A DNA stretch of 64,000 nucleotides. Source: Aricia agestis (taxonomy: Eukaryota > Arthropoda > Insecta > Lepidoptera > Lycaenidae). Positions 21,879 to 31,424 of the stretch are shown here, in pieces. The stretch lies in NCBI RefSeq assembly GCF_905147365.1, contig NC_056409.1, positions 20,837,001 to 20,901,000 on the forward strand, in the 5' to 3' direction. The position numbers were made by a program, and so were the translations under genes. Below the pieces are notes generated by a model that was not told the origin of the DNA, ran no database searches, and saw only the letters and a list, made by a program, of their open reading frames with translations. Numbering within the stretch: position 1 is the stretch's first letter; each line of letters opens with the position of its first letter.

Positions 21879-23231
21879 ATGTCTGCTAAAATTAAATTCA
21901 TTTCACTCCAAAAGTCTGAGTTGGAGTATGAAGTACTTATTTGTAATGAAACACCAGCTGCTACTGTTGCTGAACTTAGGAAACAAATTTCAAAACTGGT
22001 CGAGGAATACCCATCGGAGGACATTTTAGAGTCTACTATTCCCGTCCAGGATGACCTGTTGGGAGTTGAGGCAACACTCGATAAAGTCAAACAACAGCTC
22101 GACTCACACCCAGCTCCTAACGCGTTGCTCCGGGCGGAAAATTACCTACTTCACTTAGAGTATAGGATTAACAGAATTTCTATTTCTAATAACGATCCTT
22201 GTCTAGATAGTTACAATAGTTGCCTTGAAACTTTTCAAAATCATTTGGGTTTACTTCACCAACTTAAAGATTCTAGTAGCGGAACTGTTTTGCCAGCCTC
22301 TAACCCTTCTCCCACTGTACCTCCAGTGAACATCACAGTTCAGTGTGAGAATAAAAAATTATTTTCAGATTTTAAACTTAAATTTGATGGCAAGTCTTGT
22401 GTCCGTGCATTTATTTCTCGAGTTAATGAGTACTGTACACAACATAATGTTGATGATTCTAAAATCTTATCTCATGCTTTTGACCTTTTTTCTGGTGATG
22501 CCTTACATTGGTACCGTAGCATCTACCAAAAGGTTGGTAGTTGGTCGGAGCTGTTAAATCTTTTATATGCTGACTTCGATAAGCCTAGCTATGAATATAG
22601 GCTAATGAATGAGATTCGTAGTCGTACACAGGGCGAAACGGAGAACATTACTATTTATGTAGCCATTATGGAAGGCCTCTTCTCTCGTCTCACTAAGCCG
22701 GTCAAAGAGAGTGAGAAGTTGGAGATATTACTCCATAATGTTAAGCCTTGCTACGCTAATATACTAGCTTCGTCTCCTGGGGTTACTTCTATTGAAAAGC
22801 TGAAGTCAGTCTGCAAAAGTTATGAAGATGTGCAGTCTCGGTTAACATTGTACCACGAACCTCCAAAGGTTACAACGGAGACTTTGGCACCGGACCTAGC
22901 TTATAGATCTTGTAGTAGTAGCGAAAATAAATCTAGTTGTAAACCAAATAATCCTTTTAATAATTTTAAATTTAATAAACAGTTTCGGCAAAATTCTAAT
23001 AATTTTAATAAAAATTCTAATAATAGCTTTAATAATAATCTAAATAAATCAATTTCTAGTATACAGTATGTTCCTAAATTTTGTCTTAGATGTAAAAATA
23101 ACTCTCATACTTTCAAAGAATGTCCGAAAGATAGGTCGGAGATATTTTGTTTTGGCTGTGGGAGTCCAGGCATTAAACTTCCTGCTTGTCCTCGTTGCCG
23201 GAAGCCAACTCCTTCCAATCCAAAAAACTAG
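21879..23231 (+). CDS. gag: Gag protein of the Gypsy element (450 aa)
   Basis: Structural protein that would form the virus-like particle and package the element RNA. ATG at 21879 in context ACAATG. A helical, charged N-terminal part of about 150 residues is followed by a Ty3/Gypsy capsid-type region: FDGKSCVRAFISRVNEYC (about 168-185), then LFSGDALHWYR and RTQGE. A basic Asn-rich linker (about 345-395) leads to two zinc fingers: C-X2-C-X4-H-X4-C at 402-415 and C-X2-C-X9-C-X2-C at 424-440. The second has Cys where a classic knuckle has His; I recall this form from related insect elements, so it is probably not damage. The frame ends at TAG 23229-23231, directly after an A AAA AAC heptamer, and pol overlaps it in the -1 frame. 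Confidence 0.92.
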   Translation: MSAKIKFISLQKSELEYEVLICNETPAATVAELRKQISKLVEEYPSEDILESTIPVQDDLLGVEATLDKVKQQLDSHPAPNALLRAENYLLHLEYRINRISISNNDPCLDSYNSCLETFQNHLGLLHQLKDSSSGTVLPASNPSPTVPPVNITVQCENKKLFSDFKLKFDGKSCVRAFISRVNEYCTQHNVDDSKILSHAFDLFSGDALHWYRSIYQKVGSWSELLNLLYADFDKPSYEYRLMNEIRSRTQGETENITIYVAIMEGLFSRLTKPVKESEKLEILLHNVKPCYANILASSPGVTSIEKLKSVCKSYEDVQSRLTLYHEPPKVTTETLAPDLAYRSCSSSENKSSCKPNNPFNNFKFNKQFRQNSNNFNKNSNNSFNNNLNKSISSIQYVPKFCLRCKNNSHTFKECPKDRSEIFCFGCGSPGIKLPACPRCRKPTPSNPKN

Positions 23232-26200
23232 TTGGTTCGGGTCGTGTTCAGCCATCTAGCCACTCTACCGATCTTGAAGATTGGAAACAATGGCTTAATA
23301 CTGTAGGCATGTTCTTTAAATACTATTCAGTGAACACGGTCCGGGATATTAACTCTGATTCTCGACCTTATGTCAATATACTAATAGACTCTTTTCGCAT
23401 GTGCGGTCTTTTAGATTCCGGTTCTTGTATTTCTTTACTGGGGAATAATTCTCATTTAAATATTATTAATAGAGGTTATCAGCTGATCACTGATAATAAT
23501 AATATTTCAATTTTTGCAGCTGGTGGTCAGAACTTAAAATCTATCGGTTATATAAACTTACCTGTCACTTTTGAAGATCAATTTCACATATTAAAGTTTT
23601 ATGTAGTACCAGAGGTTACTAGTAACTTAATTTTAGGTATCGACTTTTGGCGTACTTTTAAGCTTTGCCCTAAATACCTCAATTATATTTCTAGTGCGGC
23701 TTCCGAACAAGACGTCACATGTAATCCGGTGACTAAACCAGTTATCAATGGGTACGAACATCTTAACCCCTCGGAGCGTTCGGTTGCCGACGATATAATT
23801 AGGCAATTTAAATCGATTTCTTTCGAAGAGAAGGGTTTAGGGTTAACTTCTTTGATAACTCACAAAATTGACACCGGTGATGCGTTACCCATTCGCCAAC
23901 GTTATTATAGGATGTCGCCTGAAAAACAGCGGATTTTGGCTGAACAGGTTGACGAAATGTTGGCGATGGATGTAATCGAACCGTGTCAATCTGCGTGGAG
24001 TTCACCTGTTCTAGTCGTCCCTAAAAAGTCTGGCGAATTTAGATTCTGTCTAGACAGTAGAAAATTAAACTCAGTAACTAAAAAGGACGCCTATAGTTTA
24101 CCTTATGTTTCTGAAATTTTAGATAGTTTACATGACGCCCATTATCTATCTACAATTGATCTTTCTAACAGCTTCTGGCAGACGGCTATTGAGGAGTCTG
24201 ACCGTGACAAGACCGCTTTCTACGTTCCTGGTCGCGGGATGTTCCGATTTAAGCGTATGGCTTTCGGGTTGACCAATGCACCCGCCACGCAACAACGTTT
24301 GGTCGACTCCTTATTCGGTAGTTTTGGCCCTAAAACCTTCTGTTACTTAGATGACATTGTCATTATTAGCGAAACTTTTCACGAGCATGTAGCTACGCTC
24401 CTGAGAGTTCTTCAAACTCTCAGAGAGGCAAATCTCACTGTAAAGTTTGAAAAGTGTAAATTTTTTAGGCCGCAGTTAAAATATTTAGGATACGTTATCG
24501 ACGGCAACGGTCTTCGTACTGACCCTGACAAGGTCGCCGCGATCGTTAATTTCCCTACTCCCACTTGTAGAAAGAGTGTTAAATGTTTCCTTGGCACTGC
24601 AACTTGGTACAGACGATTTGTGCCTAACTTCAGTACTTTGGCAGGGCCCTTAAATAAGCTTACGTCTACGCGTAAGGATGCCCCTCCTTTTGAGTGGACT
24701 TCAGAGGCTGACGCGGCGTTCACTAAACTGAAGGAGTGCCTGGTCTCCGCGCCGGTACTGCGCTGTCCGAAGTACGACGAGCCCTTCGAAGTACATACGG
24801 ACGCCAGTAGCTACGGTGTAGGGGCCATGCTCACCCAGAAGTTCGATGGCAAGGAACACCCCGTCGCCTACATGAGTCGCTCACTCACCAAGCAGGAGAG
24901 ACTTTACGGCATCACTGAGCGTGAGACGTTAGCTGTTTTAGTAGCGTTAGAACATTGGCGCTGTTACTTAGAAAATGGTAAAAAGTTCACTGTCTATACT
25001 GACCATAGTGCTCTTAAATGGTTCTTGTCCTTGTCCAACCCGACTGGCAGACTAGCTCGCTGGTGCGTCAGGTTGTCGGAATTCAATTTTGAAATTAAAC
25101 ACCGTAAAGGCAGCGACAATGTTATTCCGGACGCTCTTTCTCGCGCGGTAACGGTTAACGCTATTTCTACCTCTTGGTCTAAGTATACCGGCACTGATAC
25201 TTGGTATCTTAATATTTTTAACGGCTGTAATAGCTCGCCAACTTCTTTCCCTAATTTTGCTATTAAAAATGATAAACTGTTTAGACTATCTAAGAATAAA
25301 CATAACTTAACCTCTGAGTTTTCTTGGAAAGAAGTAGTTCCAAAAGAGTTTCGTGTTGATGTTATTCGTGCTAACCATGATGAGCCCACTGCTGGTCACA
25401 TGGGTATTTTTAAAACTTATAGGCGGCTCGCTCTTAATTTCTTTTGGCCGAATATGTATCGCGACGTAGTAGCATATGTTTCGCAGTGCTCTAAGTGTCT
25501 ACAGTACAAGTCCCAGAATCATAAAGTCCTAGGCGAGATGGGCCGACCTAAAGACTGTGCTCGACCTTTTCAAGTCATTTCTGTGGACATAATGGGACCT
25601 TTACCTGTTACTAGGAGGCGTAACAATTTTATCTTAGTAGTCACTTGCTGTTTTTCTAAATTTTGTCTCATCTTTCCTATGAAGCGTGCCACTTCAGATG
25701 TTATAACTAGAATTTTAGAGGAAAACGTTTTCTTGGTTCACGGTATTCCTCAAACTGTAATTATGGACAACGGTCCTCAGTTTATTAGTAATGAAACTAA
25801 TAGGCTCTTTAAAAAATATAACATTCCTAAAGTCTATTTAACCCCGCGTTATACTCCGCAGGTTAATACTGTCGAGCGGTATAATAGGACGATTATTACC
25901 TGTATCTCTTCCTACGTGGAAGACGATCATAGATCGTGGGATGTACATATCCCAGAAATACAATTCGCCATTAACAACTCGGTTAACGAGGTGACAGGAT
26001 TCACACCGTCATTTCTAACTTTCGGTAGGGAATTGGTGTCCTGCGGTTCACACTATCTTGATACCGACAGCACCAATGACCTTATTTTTGCACCTCGCGA
26101 TGCCTACGCGGAGAATCTGGGATGTATGTCATCCATATTTGACAACGTACAGATGCGTCTTTGGCAAGCCCACGTTAAGAACACCTCGCAGTACAACTTA

Positions 26201-26428
26201 CGTCGCCAGCCTGCCGAATTTAACGTAGGAGATTTTGTTTTTAAGAAAACCTATTTTCTAAGCGACAAAGATAAATACTTTAGTAAAAAATTAGCTCCTA
26301 AATTTATAAAATGTAAAGTTGTAGGTAAACGTTCTCCTTTAGTTTACGAATTGCAAGATATGCAAGGTAAAGACCTTGGCGTTTGGCACTTAAAGGACCT
26401 TAAATTATCTAAAAATTATAAATTTTAA
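23186..26428 (+). CDS. pol: Pol polyprotein: protease, RT, RNase H, integrase
   Basis: The open frame begins without an ATG (TTG at 23186) and overlaps gag by 46 nt in the -1 frame, so it is probably made as a Gag-Pol fusion by frameshifting. Numbering from 23186: aspartic protease with DSG at 77-79 and ILGIDF at 149-154; reverse transcriptase about 235-480 with catalytic D325 and YLDD at 387-390; RNase H about 530-655 with D539, D606 and D649; integrase with an HHCC zinc module (H731, H738, C768, C771) and core D801, D861, E897, giving exactly 35 residues between the last two, D,D(35)E. A C-terminal part with FNVGDFVFKK and a basic region follows. 1080 residues is usual for a Gypsy pol without env. 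No stop or frameshift was found inside, and the catalytic set is complete, so activity is plausible. After it comes 0.67 kb of T-rich 3' untranslated sequence. Confidence 0.94.
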   Translation: MSSLPEANSFQSKKLVGSGRVQPSSHSTDLEDWKQWLNTVGMFFKYYSVNTVRDINSDSRPYVNILIDSFRMCGLLDSGSCISLLGNNSHLNIINRGYQLITDNNNISIFAAGGQNLKSIGYINLPVTFEDQFHILKFYVVPEVTSNLILGIDFWRTFKLCPKYLNYISSAASEQDVTCNPVTKPVINGYEHLNPSERSVADDIIRQFKSISFEEKGLGLTSLITHKIDTGDALPIRQRYYRMSPEKQRILAEQVDEMLAMDVIEPCQSAWSSPVLVVPKKSGEFRFCLDSRKLNSVTKKDAYSLPYVSEILDSLHDAHYLSTIDLSNSFWQTAIEESDRDKTAFYVPGRGMFRFKRMAFGLTNAPATQQRLVDSLFGSFGPKTFCYLDDIVIISETFHEHVATLLRVLQTLREANLTVKFEKCKFFRPQLKYLGYVIDGNGLRTDPDKVAAIVNFPTPTCRKSVKCFLGTATWYRRFVPNFSTLAGPLNKLTSTRKDAPPFEWTSEADAAFTKLKECLVSAPVLRCPKYDEPFEVHTDASSYGVGAMLTQKFDGKEHPVAYMSRSLTKQERLYGITERETLAVLVALEHWRCYLENGKKFTVYTDHSALKWFLSLSNPTGRLARWCVRLSEFNFEIKHRKGSDNVIPDALSRAVTVNAISTSWSKYTGTDTWYLNIFNGCNSSPTSFPNFAIKNDKLFRLSKNKHNLTSEFSWKEVVPKEFRVDVIRANHDEPTAGHMGIFKTYRRLALNFFWPNMYRDVVAYVSQCSKCLQYKSQNHKVLGEMGRPKDCARPFQVISVDIMGPLPVTRRRNNFILVVTCCFSKFCLIFPMKRATSDVITRILEENVFLVHGIPQTVIMDNGPQFISNETNRLFKKYNIPKVYLTPRYTPQVNTVERYNRTIITCISSYVEDDHRSWDVHIPEIQFAINNSVNEVTGFTPSFLTFGRELVSCGSHYLDTDSTNDLIFAPRDAYAENLGCMSSIFDNVQMRLWQAHVKNTSQYNLRRQPAEFNVGDFVFKKTYFLSDKDKYFSKKLAPKFIKCKVVGKRSPLVYELQDMQGKDLGVWHLKDLKLSKNYKF
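23222..23228 (+). promoter_or_regulatory. -1 frameshift slippery heptamer A AAA AAC
   Basis: In the gag frame the codons read CCA AAA AAC TAG, so the heptamer is in the correct X XXY YYZ phase and the gag stop is the very next codon. Slipping back one base leads into pol. A possible stimulator, an outer 6-bp stem (23250-23255 / 23290-23295) enclosing a 6-bp hairpin (23268-23273 / 23279-23284), starts about 22 nt downstream, further than the usual 5-9 nt, so its role is uncertain. Confidence 0.85.
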
Positions 26429-27088
26429 TTATTTTTTCGTTTGACTCTTTTTTTTTTACATTAGGTAAGACCTCCTGTCTCGCGCCTTGCTTAGTATGCT
26501 GTTTCGTTTGTATAATCAAACGTTATAGTTGTGTACAGTACCATCTACGACCTTTTGGGTGTTGTCCTTCTCGTATTCGTAGGATAATACTCGTGTGCTA
26601 GGGCGTCTCGTGTCCAGTCTTTGTGACCGAGCTGCAAAGTGAAAGTTGATGTATGTAAGTGATTTATGAATCTTTGGTCAAATTATCCGCGCGCTGACAC
26701 AAGAATTGTCTCAAAATAATTATTTTTTTTTTTTTTTCTTTCCCATTTCACCATTTTCCCCAAATGCAATTTTTTTTCCCCCATTTGCCCCATTTTCCAA
26801 ACTTTTATTAGTTTGTACTTTTTTTTTCCTTTTCCCGAAGGGCTGTTAATCTCTTTTTTTCCAAAGAGCTGTTTCTTTTCTCCCAAAGGGCTCTTGATCT
26901 TTTAGCCTTTTTTTTTGTCCTTTTTTTTTTTTCCAAAGGGCTGTTATTATTTTAGTTTTTTCCTTTTTTTTCCAAAGGGCAATTTTTTTTTTCCCCTTTG
27001 TTTTTTTTTAATATTTTTTTTTCCTTTTTCCCACTTTCTAGCTTTAGCTATTTCAGGATTTTTCATTTATCATGAAAAATCCTTAGCT
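26429..27088 (+). other. T-rich 3' untranslated region with repeated CCAAAGGGCTGTT
   Basis: Between the pol stop and the purine tract. From about 26,720 the + strand is long T runs broken by CCAAAGGGCTGTT-like units (clear at about 26,861, 26,884, 26,932 and 26,971) and by TTTCCCC. The - strand frame across it, rich in Lys, is not a gene. Confidence 0.7.
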
Positions 27089-27102
27089 AGCGAGGGGGGA
27101 TA
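27089..27102 (+). promoter_or_regulatory. Polypurine tract
   Basis: AGCGAGGGGGGATA directly before the 3' LTR. The G-rich run is the expected primer for plus-strand DNA synthesis. Confidence 0.85.
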
Positions 27103-28622
27103 TGTCGCATAGCGACATGGATATGTCATATAGCGACATCTATTAGGCGCCTTTGTTACCTTTACGTCTAATCGATTGCGATCGCTTGAATAAAAAATGA
27201 GGTTGGCAGCGCCATCTTTTAGCAAATGTTGTAGACTTATTAATTCTCTGCTGAGATATCTGTTATTTTTATCAGATATTTTTCCTTTTTATTAGACTGT
27301 TTAATAAGTAAATAAAGGGTATTGTTTTTTTTTTATTATCTTATGATATATTTTTCATATCCTAAATAAAATAATGACCTTCCACCTTTGTTCCTTGACA
27401 GTTACTCTGTCAACTTTAAAAAATATACCAGCTCGGGGGTATAAAAACCCTCCAGCTCGCTACATATTCCTTTTTATTCCCTTTTTTAAAGGTCCCCGTT
27501 ATAGGTGAGTGAGTGTTTTGTGTGTGTCCGTGGAATTTTCCAAGGTATTTGTCTTTTAATTCCTTTATTCTTGTAATCCAGCTTTATTCTGTATTTCGTT
27601 TTAATTGTTGGCGAAAAGCATATTGTATTTTGTCTAAATTGTAAAATCTTTTCTTGTGACCGACCACGTGTTCGTCAACTTTCTTTGTTTCAACTTTTTT
27701 GTAATCAGTTCAATTCTTAAACCTTGTAAAGGTAGATTTTATTTGAAATATTAACTGTATTAAGCTCTTTACCGTGGTCATACTATTTTATGTTTTAATT
27801 GTCATAACAAAATTGGCCATGACCTAGTTATGGCTGTCGTTGTCAAAAGTTCCTTAACCTTTTGTTGTTGTAGCTTTTTCTAAATTTTACTGTTTCTTTT
27901 GTTAGTTTTTTTTTGTGAAATTAATGTTTGTGATGGACTCCGCAACCACGTGCTCGAAGTCTTCGGGTGGAGAACACGTGCTTGCGGGGGGTCATCAACA
28001 GCGTGAACACCTGTCCTAAGCCTCTTGTACGGAACATTCCAGGGGTGCTCGGTCCCGGACAACTCTACTTTGCCCTGCTCGGTCCCGGACAACTCTACTT
28101 TGCCCTGCTCGGTCCCGGACAACTCTACTTTGCCCTGCTCGGTCCCGGACAACTCTACTCTGCCCTGCTCTTTCCCGGACAACTTTGCCCTGCTCTGTCC
28201 CGGACAACGGACCACTACTATCTTGCAGCAGAGTTTGGTCGCCTGGAGCCGACCACGTGCTGCTCATGCCGTCTGATTGACGCACCTACCGCAAACTGAA
28301 CTAGCTGCCACCGACGGGGTCCCAAACACCTCGGCACCAACAGCTGGCCGTCGACCCTACGCCTGTCCGGTAGATCGCGGAGACTTGAGGAGCTGGAGTC
28401 CCCCACGTCGCTGTCTGATCCCAAGATAAGTGTAGTGTCCCTACCCGTAAATTCAAAGAACCCCGGAATAGACTGAGGCTAGGCTTCGTACCCACCTTAC
28501 CCGCTCTCCGTCTGGCTAGATTTCTCTTCTTTTTTCTTGTTAAATAAATTTGTTAATTGTTTAATTCTCTTTTTATTACTCTTTCTTATCTTTTTATTGT
28601 CCCTGCTCTGGGCCAGGTGACA
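27103..28622 (+). repeat. 3' LTR of the Gypsy element
   Basis: 1520 bp, same termini and internal features as the 5' LTR: TATA at 27440, 30-bp tandem repeats at 28047-28208 and AATAAA at 28543-28548. One extra T near 27325 and C at 28321 are the only differences I found by eye. Confidence 0.95.
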
Positions 28623-28746
28623 CGGTAAACTCAATCACTCGGCGAAACACAGCGCAAGTGCTGTTTCACGCCGGTTTTCTGGGAGAACGTGGTATTTCTC
28701 CGGTCGAGCCGGCTCATTCGTGCCGAAGCATGGTTCTCCCACGTAT

Positions 28747-30115
28747 ATTATACCCCTCTTCACGTCAGCAGATGCGTCAGCAGAAATACTTTATCAATAA
28801 ACCTATAAAGATAGCAGGACAAAGGTACACTGGCGGCTACTTCAATAATTTTCAGCGTATCTCATCGTATCGTTTCTGAGTAAATAAAGATTCCTTCGGG
28901 GACACTTACGCCGCGGAACCATAAATAAAAACGCGTCGGGTGAAATCCAAAATCCGCAGATAAAGCGCTTTTTGCGTTACGGACGAGGCACCAGATAAAA
29001 CACAGGCCCAATGATCGATCTAAAACCCTTATGTTTCGGGTCTTACGGCCTTCCGATCAGATTGGTGGATGAAAGATTCGAGCACGGTTCCACGTGGTTG
29101 ACTTTAAGCCGAAGGCAACATCTTGATGCATTTGATAATAGGGAATATTACGCAAAGATAGGAGAAACGGGCATTACTATTATAGTACATAATATGCAGT
29201 AAATTATCCGACTAAAATCCGTCTTGTTGCACACGTCATATTAGAATATATCAGAATATTATCACGTTATATCACGTTATGTCACGTTAAATCAGAATAT
29301 TATCAGAAACGTTGTCAAACGTCGAACAAAAGTTATTGTACTTATACTGTCAGTGCTCGTGCTGTTGTCTAGCGTGAAAACGTTGCAGTATATCCTATTT
29401 TGACGGCGATAATATAGGTTAAATGAACTCATCGCTAAGTAATATAGACTTGCCATTATTTTTGCCCCAAACATTCCTTTAGGTGGTAAAATGCAAACGC
29501 TCTGTTCCTCAAACTTCAATTCCTGGTGGTATGATTTTTGACACTTTTAAAAAGCTTAAATAAAAAAAAATACGTTAATCTTTTGATTAAACTGAACGGA
29601 AGTTCCTATAGCTATTATGTGGAAAGGCTGTTACTCTAATGGAATACCGCGACTCCGCCCTTCGCCCTTTTAGTGAATAAATGAACACAATGGACGAGTT
29701 TCGTCGACTACGGTCCTGAATTAGTTCGGCCCTAATTCTACAACCTGCTTGCGTAATGGCTTTTGATGCGAATTTTCAAGTGTTTGTATCAAGCGCGGTT
29801 TAGTTTTCAACCCTTCAATGTAATTATCAACATCAGGGGTGTATACAAATAATATAATATTTTGATTTGGTAAATACATAAAATTGGAAAAGATTTGACA
29901 CAGTGATTTCAATAAAATACTTATTTAATATATTAATTTTAATGCGTCGATAGAGGTTTGCTATAAATCGCTCGGCAAAATGAAAGAGGAATGCGTTGTG
30001 TTCGATTTTTGGGTCTCTTTAGTTAGAGACGGTATTGGTAGATCAGTGATTAGACGAGTCGCCATTGATAAATCACGATCAAGCCATGTCAAGCTATAGC
30101 AGCTATCATACATTA
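28747..30115. other. No gene seen
   Basis: Single-copy-looking DNA. The frame 29011-29202 has no recognisable features. Phrases ATCAGAATATTATCA and TATCACGTTA repeat at 29242-29305. Confidence 0.5.
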
Positions 30116-30430
30116 TCTTATATATAAAATTCTTGTGTCACAATGTTAAGCCACGTACTCCTCCGAAACGGCTTTACTGATTTCAACCAAATTTTATATG
30201 CATATTCAGTGGGTCTGAGAATCGGTTACTGGGTACTTTTTATATTGATAATAGCATTTGTTGAATAAATAATAGAAAATTATTACAACTCGAGACTGAC
30301 AGCGACCATTGTTTGTGCGACGGGATAGCGATGGATGTTGCCATGGTGACATACTTATTTAGTCACTTCAATAAAATAATACGGGCGAAATGAAAAATGG
30401 CAAAGAAACGTTTGCCGGGACAGCTAGTTA
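30116..30430 (-). repeat. RTE-like tail, reverse orientation
   Basis: Mirror of the element at 472: ends on the right with CGTTTGCCGGGACAGCTAGT, and contains CTCCGAAACGGCTTTACTGA. No coding capacity. Confidence 0.65.
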
Positions 30431-30442
30431 GTATATAATATT

Positions 30443-30521
30443 TTTAAGATCGCGAAACTGGTGGAACGGCGGATATGCACCACATGTATATCCGCCGTTC
30501 CACCAGTTTCGCGATCTTAAA
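30443..30521. repeat. Foldback, 34-bp perfect arms, 11-nt loop
   Basis: 30443-30476 is the exact reverse complement of 30488-30521. The stem is GC-rich in the middle (GAAACTGGTGGAACGGCGG), unlike its AT-rich surroundings. It begins just after an RTE-like copy. Confidence 0.9.
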
Positions 30522-31360
30522 TTTTCTCGTGGCCTGTAGCATATTCAAGGGGATGTTTCATAAAACTGACAAACATAATTACTATGTCCTAGACACAATT
30601 TTCGTCATGAACAGTCACGGGCCTGACCTAGTGTCACATAAATCCGCGATCTCGTTCAGCATACATTGTCCCGGCATTGTTCTGCTAATAAAGGCTCGGC
30701 GTTGGCTCTAAATCTTTCGGCTGTGTAATTAGATTCATAGTTGACACGGTGGCGTGTGGTCGCGTGTGGCCGCGTGTTGTGAAGTGGGGGCGGGTGTGGC
30801 GCGTGTGACGGCGTCTGGTCGGATGTGACCCGAAGCTTCTGATCCGCTGGCGCCGCGCCAACTGGCTGGATAATGCGCACTCAACTCACTTATTCAATTG
30901 CATAATACCCACTCGTGTACATTTTGACCCAATTTCACCGAACAAAGTGGTCATTCCGAGCCATTTTGCGTTGTTTCTACTAATCTATGGGAAACTTGAC
31001 TGGCACATGTAAAACGCTCAACAGCGGTATATCGAATCGCGTGAACGCACACATACTCATAACTTTTTGTCAATATTTCAGTAGATTATGGTGCTCCCAA
31101 AGAGATAATGCGCATAGAAATTTTCGAAATCTTACGTCAATGGTCGTATTTCCCGAGCGACGGTAGACGATATTGCATTTTCTAATTGCATTGCGTATAA
31201 GATACATGTATTAGTCAAGGTTCGTCGTGATATTCCTGTAGCTTTTGTAATACGGTCATTATTCACGGTCATTCATGCGCATTATTAATTTGGGAGTACT
31301 GTATGTAGTAATTTTGTAAGGTTGAGTATTGATTTGGTGGTCAGTGTGAAGCTATTTTTT
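30522..31360. other. No gene seen; degenerate GCGTGTGG repeats at 30747-30800
   Basis: A GC-rich patch carries GCGTGTGG-like units in tandem. The rest is AT-rich. Confidence 0.5.
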
Positions 31361-31424
31361 CGAAATAGTTTTTTCCTTTTGTCTAACAAAAATGACCGTT
31401 AGACAAAAGGAAAAAACTATTTCG
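31361..31424. repeat. Foldback, 27-bp perfect arms, 10-nt loop
   Basis: 31361-31387 pairs exactly with 31398-31424. One strand of the stem is pyrimidine rich (TTTTTTCCTTTTGTCTAAC). Confidence 0.9.

Larger units (their letters stand above)
19338..28622 (+). mobile_element. Complete Ty3/Gypsy LTR retrotransposon
   Basis: 9285 bp, LTR - primer site - gag - pol - purine tract - LTR, flanked by the 4-bp duplication CGGT (19334-19337 and 28623-28626). Domain order protease, reverse transcriptase, RNase H, integrase places it in Ty3/Gypsy. There is no env-like ORF after pol. LTR lengths are 1519 and 1520 bp and they differ by one substitution (T at 20555, C at 28321) and one T in a T run near 19560. 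Long LTRs of this kind occur in the Osvaldo/Ulysses group, and the gag zinc-finger pair is reminiscent of it, but the lineage would need a tree. No disabling change was seen. Confidence 0.93.
19137..28746 (-). repeat. Poly-A retroposon, copy 3, split by an LTR retrotransposon
   Basis: Left part 19137-19337 (poly-T, GTCACCTGATGG, G-rich minisatellite) and right part 28623-28746 (hairpin, GAACGTGGTATTTCTCC, GCATGGTTCTCCCACGTA) add up to one ordinary copy of the family at 6030-6386. The 9.3-kb LTR element occupies the gap, with CGGT repeated at each junction. The retroposon is therefore older. Confidence 0.85.

Noticed and set aside
26429..26720. env-like third ORF after pol
   Set aside because: No frame of useful length, no signal peptide or transmembrane segment; the stretch is non-coding.
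26683..26886. Lys-rich frame on the - strand
   Set aside because: It is the complement of the T-rich 3' untranslated region of the Gypsy element.
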